Source: Winogradskyella sp. (GTDB lineage Bacteria; Bacteroidota; Bacteroidia; Flavobacteriales; Flavobacteriaceae). From it: DNA of 43,038 nt. Position 1 is the stretch's first letter. The number at the start of each line of letters is the position of its first letter. The translations under genes were made by a program, and so were the position numbers. Of this stretch, positions 1 to 7,935 are shown one piece after another. The notes under the pieces were generated by a model that was not told the DNA's origin, made no database searches, and saw nothing but the letters and a program-made list of their open reading frames with translations. Location of the stretch: NCBI GenBank assembly GCA_028383925.1, contig JAOEWO010000021.1:1-43038 (forward strand), given 5' to 3'.

Positions 1-105
1 ATGACAATTTGGTGGTTTTTAATGCATAAGGTATTAGAGCACGAAACCTATCATAGAGGGCAAATAGCAGCTTACCTAAAAGTTTTAAAAGGAGAATCTT
101 CTTAA
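1..105 (+). CDS. DinB-family protein, C-terminal fragment (5' end outside window)
   Basis: The window opens inside a reading frame of 34 codons ending in TAA. The visible peptide contains HKVLEHETYHRGQI, the last helix of DinB/DUF664 four-helix-bundle proteins. In that family the HExxHRGQ pattern supplies a metal-binding histidine. DinB-like proteins are often thiol-dependent (for example bacillithiol) transferases, and this window also encodes the bacillithiol enzyme BshC, but that link is inference. An ATG lies at base 1, but the protein almost certainly starts upstream because the family is about 150-170 residues long. It converges on the minus-strand ArsC-like gene with only 21 bases between stop codons. 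Confidence 0.75.
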   Translation: MTIWWFLMHKVLEHETYHRGQIAAYLKVLKGESS

Positions 106-126
106 CTTTGAAAAAAAATGAGGTTA

Positions 127-492
127 TTATATTTTTATAATATCTGTTGGTGTTTCAACTAAAATAGTAACATCTCCTCGAAGCGCAATAGGTTGTTTCA
201 TAATCTTGGGATTATGTTGTATCATTTTTATCCAATCGTTTGAAGAAAAATTATGATGCTCAAAATGTGATGTATATGCAGGATGTTCTTGATTAATAAG
301 ATCTTCTATTTTTAGGTGAAGTTTTTCGGCTAGTTCTGTTATCTGAGTTCCTGTTAATTTTGTTTTTAAGATGTCTATTTCTAAAATTGGTAATCCTTCG
401 GCTTTTGCATACGCTAATGTTTGTTTTGCTCTCACAGATTTAGAACTGTAAAATAAAGTAATTTGTCTATTTGATGTGGCAATTTCTCCCAT
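127..492 (-). CDS. ArsC/Spx-like thioredoxin-fold protein lacking the catalytic cysteine
   Basis: A 121-residue protein with the layout of the arsenate reductase ArsC/Spx family: an N-terminal beta strand (ITLFYSSKSVRAKQTLAYA), a middle helical insert (LTGTQITELAEKL) and a C-terminal strand pair (ALRGDVTILVETP). In true ArsC the first loop reads like NPRCSKS with a nucleophilic cysteine. Here the aligned position is serine (YSSKSVR) and the protein contains no cysteine at all, so reductase chemistry is not expected. It is the last gene of the minus-strand run that starts with the efflux adaptor. Its function is unknown; an Spx-like protein-binding role is possible but not shown. Confidence 0.7.
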   Translation of the reverse strand: MGEIATSNRQITLFYSSKSVRAKQTLAYAKAEGLPILEIDILKTKLTGTQITELAEKLHLKIEDLINQEHPAYTSHFEHHNFSSNDWIKMIQHNPKIMKQPIALRGDVTILVETPTDIIKI

Positions 493-500
493 AATAATTA

Positions 501-719
501 TTATTTATTTTTAGTACTGTGCGTTTCCAAATGATGTTTGAGCAATTGTTTTAAACTCTCTAAATAGTTTTCCATAATTTGCTTATCGATATGCGGATGG
601 TCAGTTGCAGGAATCGTTAATGGGTTTTCTTCAAGGGAACGATACAGTTCTGGGTAGTTGGTTTCAATATTGGTGGTGAGTTGGGTGATTTTAGTCAATA
701 AGTTTCTTAAATTTTTCAT
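501..719 (-). CDS. Small helical conserved hypothetical protein
   Basis: A 72-residue protein, hydrophilic and mostly helical, with no signal peptide, membrane segment or cysteine. The middle (ENPLTIPATDHPHIDKQIMENYLESLKQLL) ends in an amphipathic helix that could mediate oligomerisation. I recall similar short proteins in Flavobacteriia next to ABC efflux or ArsC-like genes but know no function. It starts 18 bases after the MacB-type permease stop codon, and the ArsC-like gene begins 8 bases past its own stop, so the three are probably co-transcribed. Its codon use looks like that of its neighbours, which supports a real gene. Confidence 0.6.
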   Translation of the reverse strand: MKNLRNLLTKITQLTTNIETNYPELYRSLEENPLTIPATDHPHIDKQIMENYLESLKQLLKHHLETHSTKNK

Positions 720-737
720 AGGATGATTTTAATTAAT

Positions 738-1952
738 TTATTCATATCTCAAGGCATCAATAGGGTTTAGTTTTGCTGCTTTCCGTGCAGGAAAATAACC
801 AAAAGCAACACCTACAAAAACAGAAAACCCAAAACCTATTAAAATAGAAGATACAGATGTAGGAATTATAAAGTTGGTTAATTTGTAGACCAATTGGTTC
901 CCTAAAATACCGAGAATAATGCCTATAATACCACCAACTAAACTTAAGGAAATGGCTTCAATTAAAAATTGGGTTAAAATATCACTTTCTCGTGCACCAA
1001 TTGCCAAACGTGTGCCTATTTCCCTTGTGCGTTCTGTTACAGAAACCAACATAATATTCATAATGCCAACACCACCAACAATGAGAGAAATACTGCCAAT
1101 AGCACCTAATAAAATGGTTAATATGTTCATTACACTACCCGAAACTTCTTGAATTTCTAGTTGCGTTGTAATATCAAAATCATCGTCTTGGTCTGGTAAT
1201 AATTTATGGGCTTCTCGAAGTAAAATAGTCGCTTCAAATTTTGCGTCATCAATGGCGTTTTCTGAAGTAGCACTTGCCATAATCATATTGTATTCTGTCC
1301 CTCCATACAATCGGTTTTGAATAGTAGTATATGGCGCAATAATAATGTCGTCTTGGTCTTGTCCCATAACACCTTGGCCTTGCGCTGTGAGTAAACCAAT
1401 AACGGTAAATGGTACTTTATTAATTCGGATTTGACTGCCAACAGGATCGCGACCCGAAAATAATTCTTCGCGAATGGTTTCCCCTATTACACAGATTTTA
1501 TTAGCTGTTTTTACGTCTTCGTCTGTAAACGTTTTACCTAATACAATGTCTCGGTTTAGAATATTAAAATACGCAGAAGAGACCCCATAAATTGTACTCG
1601 ATTTATTTCCGTCAGGGCCAATAACTTGTGCTCCTAGAGCAACTAAAGGTGATAATTGAGGCATCCAAACGGCATTCTTTTTTAAAATTTCATAATCGTG
1701 TTTATCTAAAGGTCTTCCCATTCTTACATTAACACCTGCTCTATGTTCCGTTTTTGTGCGTATCATCATTAAATTAGAACCCAAACCCGATATTTGGTCG
1801 CGAACTTGCTTTGAAGCTCCTTCGCCAGCAGAAATAGTCATAATAACCGCAGCTACGCCAATAATAATGCCAAGCATTGTCAGTAGACTTCGGCTTCTGT
1901 TTTTATTAATGGCTTGAAAAGCGACTTTGAATAACTTAAAAAACTGTGTCAT
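738..1952 (-). CDS. ABC transporter permease, MacB/FtsX family
   Basis: Inner-membrane permease subunit of a MacAB-type tripartite exporter. From the ATG at 1952 it is 404 residues. An in-frame TTG at 1967 would overlap the ATPase stop, but MTQFFKLFKVA is the usual start of this family. The first transmembrane segment (LLTMLGIIIGVAAVIMTISA, about residues 25-45) is followed by a large periplasmic MacB_PCD domain. The FtsX domain has three further transmembrane segments, including the diagnostic stretch GGVGIMNIMLVSVTERTREI, where the cytoplasmic loop couples to the ATPase. It follows the ATPase gene directly. The cargo cannot be told from sequence; MacAB homologues export peptides, lipoproteins, toxins or macrolides. 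Confidence 0.93.
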   Translation of the reverse strand: MTQFFKLFKVAFQAINKNRSRSLLTMLGIIIGVAAVIMTISAGEGASKQVRDQISGLGSNLMMIRTKTEHRAGVNVRMGRPLDKHDYEILKKNAVWMPQLSPLVALGAQVIGPDGNKSSTIYGVSSAYFNILNRDIVLGKTFTDEDVKTANKICVIGETIREELFSGRDPVGSQIRINKVPFTVIGLLTAQGQGVMGQDQDDIIIAPYTTIQNRLYGGTEYNMIMASATSENAIDDAKFEATILLREAHKLLPDQDDDFDITTQLEIQEVSGSVMNILTILLGAIGSISLIVGGVGIMNIMLVSVTERTREIGTRLAIGARESDILTQFLIEAISLSLVGGIIGIILGILGNQLVYKLTNFIIPTSVSSILIGFGFSVFVGVAFGYFPARKAAKLNPIDALRYE

Positions 1953-1963
1953 TATAATTAAAT

Positions 1964-2707
1964 TCAAGTTGTTATTTCCAACTCTTTTAGCGCACTTTCT
2001 TTTGTGCTTCTGTTTTTAATAATTTCATCTGTTAAAATTCTTCCGTCGCGTAAATAAATCATCCGTTTGGCGAACTTGGCAATTTCCTCTTCGTGGGTAA
2101 TTATGATAATGGTTTTTCCTTCATTATTTAACCGTACAAAAAGGTCTGCAATATCAATACTGTTTTTGCTGTCTAAATTTCCGGTAGGCTCATCTGCCAG
2201 AATAAGTGCCGGATTATTAACTAAAGCTCTGGCAATGGCAACGCGTTGTTGTTGTCCTCCAGAAAGCTCATTTGTTTTATGATAAATACGGTCTGCCAAA
2301 CCTACTTGTTCCAACGCTTTTTTTGCAAGCTTTTCATAGTTTGAAAACTTCCCAGTTCTATCATACACTAAAGGCAATTCTACATTTTCTAAAGCAGTAG
2401 TTCTTGACAATAGGTTATAACTCTGAAATATGAAGCCTATTTTTTGATTGCGAATGTCTGCCAATTCATTTTTATTTAAGGTGTTTACACGTATACCACC
2501 CAAGTCATACGCGCCAGATGTTGGTCTGTCTAAACAGCCAATAATATGTAAAAGTGTAGATTTTCCTGAGCCAGATGCACCCATAATAGCCACAAATTCA
2601 CCTTCTTCAATAACCAAGTCTATATCTGTAAGAGCCTGTACTTCTATGTCTCCATTTTTGAAGATGCGACTTAGTTTTTTGGTTTCTATGACTTTTTTTA
2701 GTGTCAT
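1964..2707 (-). CDS. ABC transporter ATP-binding protein, MacB/LolD type
   Basis: A 247-residue ATPase that powers the neighbouring permease. Counting from the ATG at 2707, Walker A is GASGSGKST at residues 43-51, the signature LSGGQ is at 148-152 and Walker B LILADE is at 168-173, followed by the H-loop histidine in IIIITHEEE. The open frame extends to 2746, but that would run 13 codons into the adaptor gene. MTLKKV at 2707 lies one base after the adaptor stop codon (2709-2711) and matches the usual family start. Gene order adaptor-ATPase-permease on one strand indicates one operon and one exporter. Confidence 0.94.
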   Translation of the reverse strand: MTLKKVIETKKLSRIFKNGDIEVQALTDIDLVIEEGEFVAIMGASGSGKSTLLHIIGCLDRPTSGAYDLGGIRVNTLNKNELADIRNQKIGFIFQSYNLLSRTTALENVELPLVYDRTGKFSNYEKLAKKALEQVGLADRIYHKTNELSGGQQQRVAIARALVNNPALILADEPTGNLDSKNSIDIADLFVRLNNEGKTIIIITHEEEIAKFAKRMIYLRDGRILTDEIIKNRSTKESALKELEITT

Positions 2708-2708
2708 T

Positions 2709-3926
2709 CTATGCTTTCTCTTTAATACTGTTAATAGCTTTATCACCTTCTTTAAGTGGTGTTTCGTCCAAAAACTTTTTAATTTCAGACTCTAAACCAG
2801 AGGTTATTCCTGTTTCTATAAACTTGAAATTTAGTTTTCCTTTGTCGTCAGTAAAGAAGAAACCGTTAACGTGCGCTGGTAAATTTTTCTTGAAATTTGC
2901 AGGTGTATAAGTTTCTTCATTCAGAATGTCTTCATTAAATTTTTGCTGAAGAGAATCTGGTAATAGCCGTTTTGATTTTGTTTCTAAAATGGGTTTTATT
3001 TCTGTTAGCATAGCTTCATTAGGTCTAAAACGCAATGCAGAATTATTAATTAATAATACATTGGTAGCTGCGTTTAAAAGAAATTCAAGGTTTGCCGTCA
3101 TGCCAGGTAATAGCAATCCTTTTTCGTTGTTTACATCTACAACAACTTGATAATTAACTACGTTATTAACTTTTATAGGTTGCAAACGTATTTGACTAAC
3201 ATTACCTAAAAACTCTTTTTCGGGAAACGTCTGTACTGTAAACCGTACTTGCATACGGTCTTTTATGTACCCAATATCGCTTTCATCTACATCTGCTAAA
3301 ATTTGCATTTTTGATAAATCTTCTGCAATAATAAATAGTTTTGGTGTTGCAAAACTGGCAGCTACTGTTTGCCCTTCTTCTACAGTTCTTTCAGTTATGG
3401 TGCCATTTATAGGTGATGTGATGCGTGCAAAACTCATATTTACTTGTATGTTTTTTACAGAAGCTTCGGATGCTTTTTTACTACTAAACGCTTGCTCATA
3501 ACTATATTTAAAGTTGTTGTATTCTTGCTCTGCTATAACCCCTTTTTTAAATAATACTTGATTTCTTTTATACGTTTCTTCAGCTTGTGCAAACCTTGCC
3601 TCGTTTACAGCTAAATTTGCTTGGGCTGTTAATAGATTAGTTTGTAGTAATCTTAAATCCATCTCAGCTAATAATTGGCCTGCTGTGACTTTATCGTTGT
3701 AGTCTACATAGATTTTTGAAATTGTGCCAGATATTTGGGTGCCTACTTCTACTGTATTAATGGCTTCTAGTGTGCCAGTGCTAGAAACTAAGGCCTCAAT
3801 ACTACCTGTTTTAATTTTTGTAAAAGTAAACTCTAGCTTTTTGTTTGTTAATTTGGGTTTAATAATAAAGAAGGCTACTACGAGTATTGTTATAATGCTT
3901 AGTATAATTATAGTTGATTTTTTCAT
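2709..3926 (-). CDS. Efflux periplasmic adaptor subunit, MacA/HlyD family
   Basis: A 405-residue membrane-fusion protein anchored by one N-terminal transmembrane helix (residues about 4-22, IIILSIITILVVAFFIIKP). The lipoyl-like barrel-sandwich halves are visible as GTQISGTISKIYVDYNDKV near residue 65 and ITSPINGTITERTVEEGQTV near residue 170. Between them is a coiled-coil hairpin (ANLAVNEARFAQAEETYKRNQ). The beta-barrel and membrane-proximal domains follow. It is first in the operon and would bridge the MacB-type permease to an outer-membrane factor. No TolC-like gene is present in the window, so the outer-membrane partner must be elsewhere. Confidence 0.93.
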   Translation of the reverse strand: MKKSTIIILSIITILVVAFFIIKPKLTNKKLEFTFTKIKTGSIEALVSSTGTLEAINTVEVGTQISGTISKIYVDYNDKVTAGQLLAEMDLRLLQTNLLTAQANLAVNEARFAQAEETYKRNQVLFKKGVIAEQEYNNFKYSYEQAFSSKKASEASVKNIQVNMSFARITSPINGTITERTVEEGQTVAASFATPKLFIIAEDLSKMQILADVDESDIGYIKDRMQVRFTVQTFPEKEFLGNVSQIRLQPIKVNNVVNYQVVVDVNNEKGLLLPGMTANLEFLLNAATNVLLINNSALRFRPNEAMLTEIKPILETKSKRLLPDSLQQKFNEDILNEETYTPANFKKNLPAHVNGFFFTDDKGKLNFKFIETGITSGLESEIKKFLDETPLKEGDKAINSIKEKA

Positions 3927-4038
3927 ATGTGTTTACTTAGTTGCTTTTTCAACGTCCTATACTTTGGCTAATGTTTTTTTGTTGATAAACTAACGTGTCG
4001 TTTTTTAGTATAAAAAAACAGTACTTAAGTTATATGTG

Positions 4039-5478
4039 TTATTTTGTCTTTTTTTGCTTTGTGTTTTTAAAGCCAATTAGTTCCCTAGCGTCTTTATCTT
4101 TTTGTTTTAACTCTTCTTCAAGTTTTTTATAGCGACTTATGTCTTTAATAGTTACAACGACTGCCGCGACCTTATTTTCATTGTCTATTATAGGACGCCC
4201 ACTTAATAAAACTCTTCGCATTTTGTGCGTAGATAAATCTTTTAATAATACATCTATATTGTTTGTGGTTTCGCCAACTAAAGCTCGCTCTGCTGGCAGG
4301 TCTTGAACCGGAAATGTTTTTTTACCACTTGGAAATAATACTTTAAAATGGTCAGAGAAATTAATAGAAATTTTAGAATCGTCCGCTATACCAAAAAGCG
4401 CATTGGCAACATCATTAGCTAATATCACTTCTTTATTGGTGTTTGCTACCAGTACACCATCTGTAATATTTTCTAAAATCATATTTAGTTTTTGTTGGCT
4501 TTCGTACAGCGCATTTAAGGTGTTTTCTTTTTCTTCTTCAAGCTTTAGTTTCTCTGTAATATCTGTAACGATGGCGTATAATGTACCTGTTGTTTTATCT
4601 GCTGTGGCATTCCAAGACAACCATTTTATAAGACCATCTTTGCATACCCATCGGTTTTTAAAATTAATTAAATGTGTTTCTTTTTTAAGTTTTTTAATTT
4701 CGTTCTCTGTTGCCTTAACGTCCTCATTAAAAATAAAATTCGCAAAAGGTTGGCTTAATAGTTCTACATTTGTATAGCCTAATAATTTACTTAATGAAGG
4801 GTTTATTTTTATAAACTTTGTGTGTGTTGCAATAACCAAACTATCTATAGACATATTAAAAAATGCATCTGCGGCTTTTAAGGATTCTGAAACGGTTTTT
4901 CTCTCTGTAATATCTGTAGAAATGGTACCAATAGCATAGACGCGGTTTAAGATATCTTTCAACGGGAACTTAACAGATAAAAAAGTGTGTGGTTTTTTAG
5001 ATATATCTATAATTTCTTCTACCTGAGTCGCTTTTCCGAGCGTTACAACATCTAGATCTGCGCTTCTGTACCTATCTGCTATAGCTTTTGGTAAAAATTC
5101 TGCATTTGTTTTTCCTATAATATTAGCTTCTTTTGCTTTAAAAAGTAATTGATATTGCTTGTTTACCAATAGGTATTCTCCATTAATTTTTTTAACTGAA
5201 ATCGCATTTGTAGTATTATCAATAATCGCTTTTAATAGTTTTTGATTTTTTTGTAGTGCTTCACCCGATTCTTTTTTGGCTTTAAGTTGTGCTTTAAGAA
5301 TAAAAAACACGGTTGTTAACATGCCTACAGAAAGCACAATTAGTACTAATGATACCCAATGCCATAGTTTATTAGCAGACAAAGGCAGTTGTCGCCAATA
5401 AATGAGTCCGAGTGCAATAATTACTACTATATTAATGATATAGCCTATTAAAATTTTTCTTTCAAATGAGACTGTCAT
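4039..5478 (-). CDS. Membrane-anchored triple-PAS sensor protein without kinase domain
   Basis: A 479-residue protein. Two transmembrane helices (about residues 8-28 and 40-63) enclose only a short periplasmic loop, so sensing is probably cytoplasmic or intramembrane. Three PAS domains follow at roughly residues 80-195, 200-315 and 330-450, each of the first two ending in the PAC-type phrase (STDITERK, VTDITEKLKLEEE). After the third (VTIKDISRYKKLEEELKQKDKDARELIG) the protein stops in a lysine-rich tail, exactly where a DHp/HATPase kinase module would normally start. The 112 bases downstream cannot hold a kinase remnant. Output must be through a partner or through protein binding. It is divergent from the UspA gene and shares the intergenic palindrome at 5574-5595. 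Confidence 0.82.
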   Translation of the reverse strand: MTVSFERKILIGYIINIVVIIALGLIYWRQLPLSANKLWHWVSLVLIVLSVGMLTTVFFILKAQLKAKKESGEALQKNQKLLKAIIDNTTNAISVKKINGEYLLVNKQYQLLFKAKEANIIGKTNAEFLPKAIADRYRSADLDVVTLGKATQVEEIIDISKKPHTFLSVKFPLKDILNRVYAIGTISTDITERKTVSESLKAADAFFNMSIDSLVIATHTKFIKINPSLSKLLGYTNVELLSQPFANFIFNEDVKATENEIKKLKKETHLINFKNRWVCKDGLIKWLSWNATADKTTGTLYAIVTDITEKLKLEEEKENTLNALYESQQKLNMILENITDGVLVANTNKEVILANDVANALFGIADDSKISINFSDHFKVLFPSGKKTFPVQDLPAERALVGETTNNIDVLLKDLSTHKMRRVLLSGRPIIDNENKVAAVVVTIKDISRYKKLEEELKQKDKDARELIGFKNTKQKKTK

Positions 5479-5573
5479 TTTAGTGTGTTTAAATTAGTCA
5501 ATAGAGGCTATTTTAATTGTTTTGTAACTGTATTATGTTTTATTAAGTAAAGATAGAAAGGCGTCAATTATTG

Positions 5574-5595
5574 ATAAATGACCTAGGTCATTTAT
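5574..5595. promoter_or_regulatory. Perfect 22-bp palindromic operator candidate (TGAC-N4-GTCA core)
   Basis: The core TGACCTAGGTCA is flanked on both sides so that all 22 bases form an uninterrupted palindrome. The half-site spacing (TGAC, four bases, GTCA) is that of Crp/Fnr-family dimer sites. Its centre (5584.5) is 36.5 bases from the end of the TAnnTTTG box at 5614-5621, which puts it near -41.5 if transcription starts about 5 bases after the box. That is the position of a class II activator site. The intergenic region divides the PAS sensor gene from the UspA gene. The regulator's identity is inference. Confidence 0.7.
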
Positions 5596-5613
5596 TAAAA
5601 GCGATGCGCAACG

Positions 5614-5621
5614 TAAGTTTG
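5614..5621 (+). promoter_or_regulatory. Predicted -7 box TAAGTTTG of the UspA gene
   Basis: TAAGTTTG matches the Bacteroidetes -7 consensus TAnnTTTG exactly and would start transcription near 5626, about 19 bases before the ATG at 5645. No TTG -33 element is obvious at the right distance. That fits a promoter that depends on an activator bound at the palindrome just upstream. Confidence 0.55.
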
Positions 5622-5644
5622 GTTTTAAATTGAAATACTTTACA

Positions 5645-6514
5645 ATGAAAACCATACTATATGCAACCGATTATTCTAAGAATTCTGAATTAGCATTAAC
5701 ATATGCTTACAATTTAAGTTCTAAAATGAAAGCTAAATTAGTGGTGGTTCATGTTTTTGATTATCCAACATTTTTAGATACTATAAGTTTAAAGGCAGAG
5801 CCTGCTTTTCCAGATTTAGAAAGTGATACTATAAAAAAGCACACAGCAAACCTTAGCGCATTTTGTAATCGAGTCTTAAAAAATGATAGTTCTATTTTAA
5901 ATATTGACTTAGAAGCTATAGAAAACAAATCTGTTGTAAAAGGTATTATAAATAAAGCCTATGCACTTGATGCTTTTTTAATAGTTACTGGCATAAAGGG
6001 GGCTAGTAAATTACGCGAAGTAATAATGGGGAGTACAGCCAAACAACTTATAGAAAAGGCATCTTGCCCAGTTTTAGCAATACCAAGTGATTCAGTAAAG
6101 ACCGAAATTAAAACGATAGTATATGCGTCAGATTTTGAAGAAGAAGATTTTGGGGCTATAGATAAATTAACTGAAATAGCTAAACCCTTTAATGCTAAAA
6201 TTAGTGTTGTTCATATTTCGCCTTTAGATGAGCATATTGGTAAAAGCCATAAAAAAGAATTAGAGGATAAGCTGCATAAATATATAGATTATCCACATTT
6301 AAAATTAGATATTTTATATGCTGATTCTGCTTTAAATACAATAAAACTATACTATCAAAATTCTAATGCAGATCTTATAGCAATGTTAGAACGCGAAGAT
6401 AAAGGTGTAAAGCAAAAGGTGTTTCATCGCGATTTGGTAAAACGTATAGAAGACTATGGTAAAATACCTTTATTGAGTTTTAATGCGAGCCATTATGGGA
6501 TATTTCATTTATAA
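5645..6514 (+). CDS. Universal stress protein, tandem UspA domains
   Basis: A 289-residue cytoplasmic protein made of two Usp domains (about 1-142 and 147-285). The first begins MKTILYATDYSKNS and carries the complete ATP-binding signature G-x2-G-x9-G-S at G116, G119, G129 and S130. The second (TIVYASDFEEEDF) has lost that loop (DLIAMLEREDKGVKQ), so only the N-terminal domain should bind nucleotide. The open frame reaches back to a TTG at 5630, but the ATG at 5645 gives the standard family start and leaves room for a short leader. A small membrane protein gene follows 29 bases downstream. Control by the palindrome at 5574-5595, possibly redox or oxygen linked, is inference. Confidence 0.92.
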   Translation: MKTILYATDYSKNSELALTYAYNLSSKMKAKLVVVHVFDYPTFLDTISLKAEPAFPDLESDTIKKHTANLSAFCNRVLKNDSSILNIDLEAIENKSVVKGIINKAYALDAFLIVTGIKGASKLREVIMGSTAKQLIEKASCPVLAIPSDSVKTEIKTIVYASDFEEEDFGAIDKLTEIAKPFNAKISVVHISPLDEHIGKSHKKELEDKLHKYIDYPHLKLDILYADSALNTIKLYYQNSNADLIAMLEREDKGVKQKVFHRDLVKRIEDYGKIPLLSFNASHYGIFHL

Positions 6515-6543
6515 TAAAAGACTAACTTAAATTAATAAAACAG

Positions 6544-6840
6544 ATGTCTAGACGTGTATTTAGAATCGTAATTGTTATTGCAATTATTGCTTGGCTATTT
6601 CTTTTTATGGCAAAAGATGCATTTTCTAAAAGTGCTTTAATAACCCTTTCTTCCCTGTCGTTTTTGGTATTTAGTTTAGGTATTCATGGTGTAATGGCAC
6701 ATTCTATTAGACCACCAAGTACTAAAGGTGGGTTAATTGTGTTTCCGCTTTTAATGTGGGTATTTTGGGCCGTTATGTTTTTAGCGTTTGTGTTTTTTAT
6801 GCTTCCACTTTATTGCCCTGATTTTTTAATAGCTATGTAA
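6544..6840 (+). CDS. Small integral membrane protein of unknown function
   Basis: A 98-residue protein with three predicted transmembrane helices, at about residues 5-25 (VFRIVIVIAIIAWLFLFMA), 31-52 (ALITLSSLSFLVFSLGIHGVMA) and 64-90 (GLIVFPLLMWVFWAVMFLAF). A short loop (HSIRPPSTKGG) separates the last two. I recognise no family. It sits 29 bases after the UspA gene on the same strand, and a strong hairpin follows its stop codon, so the two form a two-gene transcription unit. A membrane partner for the UspA protein is possible, but only the gene order supports it. Confidence 0.72.
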   Translation: MSRRVFRIVIVIAIIAWLFLFMAKDAFSKSALITLSSLSFLVFSLGIHGVMAHSIRPPSTKGGLIVFPLLMWVFWAVMFLAFVFFMLPLYCPDFLIAM

Positions 6841-6869
6841 TGAGTAGAAAAGTTATAAATAAATAAGAC

Positions 6870-6902
6870 ACAAAAGCTGTGCTATAAAAGCACAGCTTTT
6901 GT
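6870..6902 (+). terminator. Hairpin terminator after the UspA-membrane protein unit
   Basis: Perfect 13-bp stem (ACAAAAGCTGTGC paired with 6890-6902) closing a 7-base loop, 29 bases after the stop codon at 6840. The lower stem is A/T paired and the right arm ends in CTTTTGT rather than a long U-run, so it is a plausible but not classical intrinsic terminator. Confidence 0.65.
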
Positions 6903-7454
6903 AATTTAGTATCTCATATTTTGTGTTTGTAACGTGTGTTGACGTTTATTTGTACTCTTTTGTGACTATTTAATATTGTAATTAGTTAACAATAGGTCTT
7001 AATTGCGTGTTATATGTTTTTACATGCGTGCTAAAATAAACTTTAGCCAACTGTTATAAAATTATACAACTATGAAAATTAAAATTATTTTTTGTGTCAT
7101 TCTAATTTCAACTTTTTATCAGATATCTAATTCTCAAATAGATATAAGCTTTAATAAATATAAGCTATTGGCAATGTTATCTCTTTTTTCTGAGGGTTTA
7201 TATAAATCACTATAAATAAAAAAGATGGAGGATTTAACAAAACACCCTTGCATAACAAATACTTGTTTGAAAGTTTATACTACTCACAAGAGGTAATCCT
7301 ATAGCGTATTTTAGTATGTAAATAATACCACACTAACAAGATACAAAGTCATGCTTTTTTTTTGTTTTAACACATAAAATAAAAACTTAGCGCTAGATCT
7401 TAAGATTATTTCAATCTGGTTTCGTTTATCAAAAGTCTTTTTTAATTTTATAGC
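6903..7454. other. Sparse intergenic stretch with one degraded small ORF
   Basis: About 550 bases between the hairpin and the TrmH gene. Apart from the remnant at 7072-7304 I see no gene, tRNA, long repeat or convincing TAnnTTTG box on either strand. The sequence is AT-rich with poly-T near 7352. It may be the decayed site of a lost gene. Confidence 0.5.
7072..7304 (+). pseudogene. Probable frameshifted remnant of a small exported protein
   Basis: An ATG at 7072 opens a 47-codon frame with a clear signal peptide (MKIKIIFCVILISTFYQIS), then NKYKLLAMLSLFSEGLYKSL and TAA at 7213. Directly after it, in another frame, a protein-like stretch continues (INKKDGGFNKTPLHNKYLFES) to TAG at 7302-7304. 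The first frame ends in a charged secretory-type sequence and the second resumes in similar style, which suggests one frame-shifted gene of at least 75 codons. I recognise no family. Alternatives are a genuine 47-residue exported peptide or chance. No promoter is evident. Confidence 0.4.
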
Positions 7455-7913
7455 ATGAATGATAACTTAGTTAACGAATTCTTTGGTATTGGTATTCAGA
7501 ATGGAAAAACACCAGAAAACTTAGGTGCTTTGTGGCGAACTGCACAAAATTTAGGTGCTAGTTTTATTTTTACCATTGGCAATAGGTATGCAAAACAAGC
7601 ATCAGACACGCACAATGCCGTAAAATCTATGCCTTATTTTCATTACGATAATTTTGATGATTTTTTTAATAACTTACCCAAAGGGGCGCGCTTGGTTGGT
7701 GTAGAGCTTACAGACAAGGCCGTCGCCCTAGAAACCTTTCACCATCCAAGGCGTTGCGTGTATTTATTGGGGGCAGAAGATAACGGTCTAACCAATGAAG
7801 CCATAGAAAAAAGCCACTTTTTAGTGAAGTTTAATTCCCAATTAAGCCTTAATGTTGCTATTGCGGGTAGTATTGTGATGTATGATAGGGGAATAAACAA
7901 ACCAAGGTCGTAA
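7455..7913 (+). CDS. TrmH/SpoU-family RNA 2'-O-methyltransferase
   Basis: A 152-residue protein consisting of only the SPOUT catalytic fold. The three signature motifs are present: motif 1 NLGALWRTAQNLGA with the catalytic arginine (about residue 28), motif 2 YLLGAEDNGL, and motif 3 LSLNVAIAGSIVMYD, whose knot binds S-adenosylmethionine. Length and lack of an N-terminal substrate-binding domain resemble TrmL (tRNA wobble ribose methylation) and other short SpoU proteins; the exact RNA target is not certain. era follows 22 bases downstream on the same strand, so co-transcription is likely and both products act on RNA. Confidence 0.88.
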   Translation: MNDNLVNEFFGIGIQNGKTPENLGALWRTAQNLGASFIFTIGNRYAKQASDTHNAVKSMPYFHYDNFDDFFNNLPKGARLVGVELTDKAVALETFHHPRRCVYLLGAEDNGLTNEAIEKSHFLVKFNSQLSLNVAIAGSIVMYDRGINKPRS

Positions 7914-7935
7914 CTTTGTAACTTAAATATATATT

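Noticed and set aside
2448..2910. Plus-strand ORFs opposite the ABC ATPase and adaptor genes
   Set aside because: They are frame shadows of well-supported minus-strand genes with intact family motifs.
7213..7224. Programmed frameshift in the small exported ORF
   Set aside because: The A-run near 7218-7223 comes after the stop codon, so no slippery site lies where it would be needed; gene decay is simpler.
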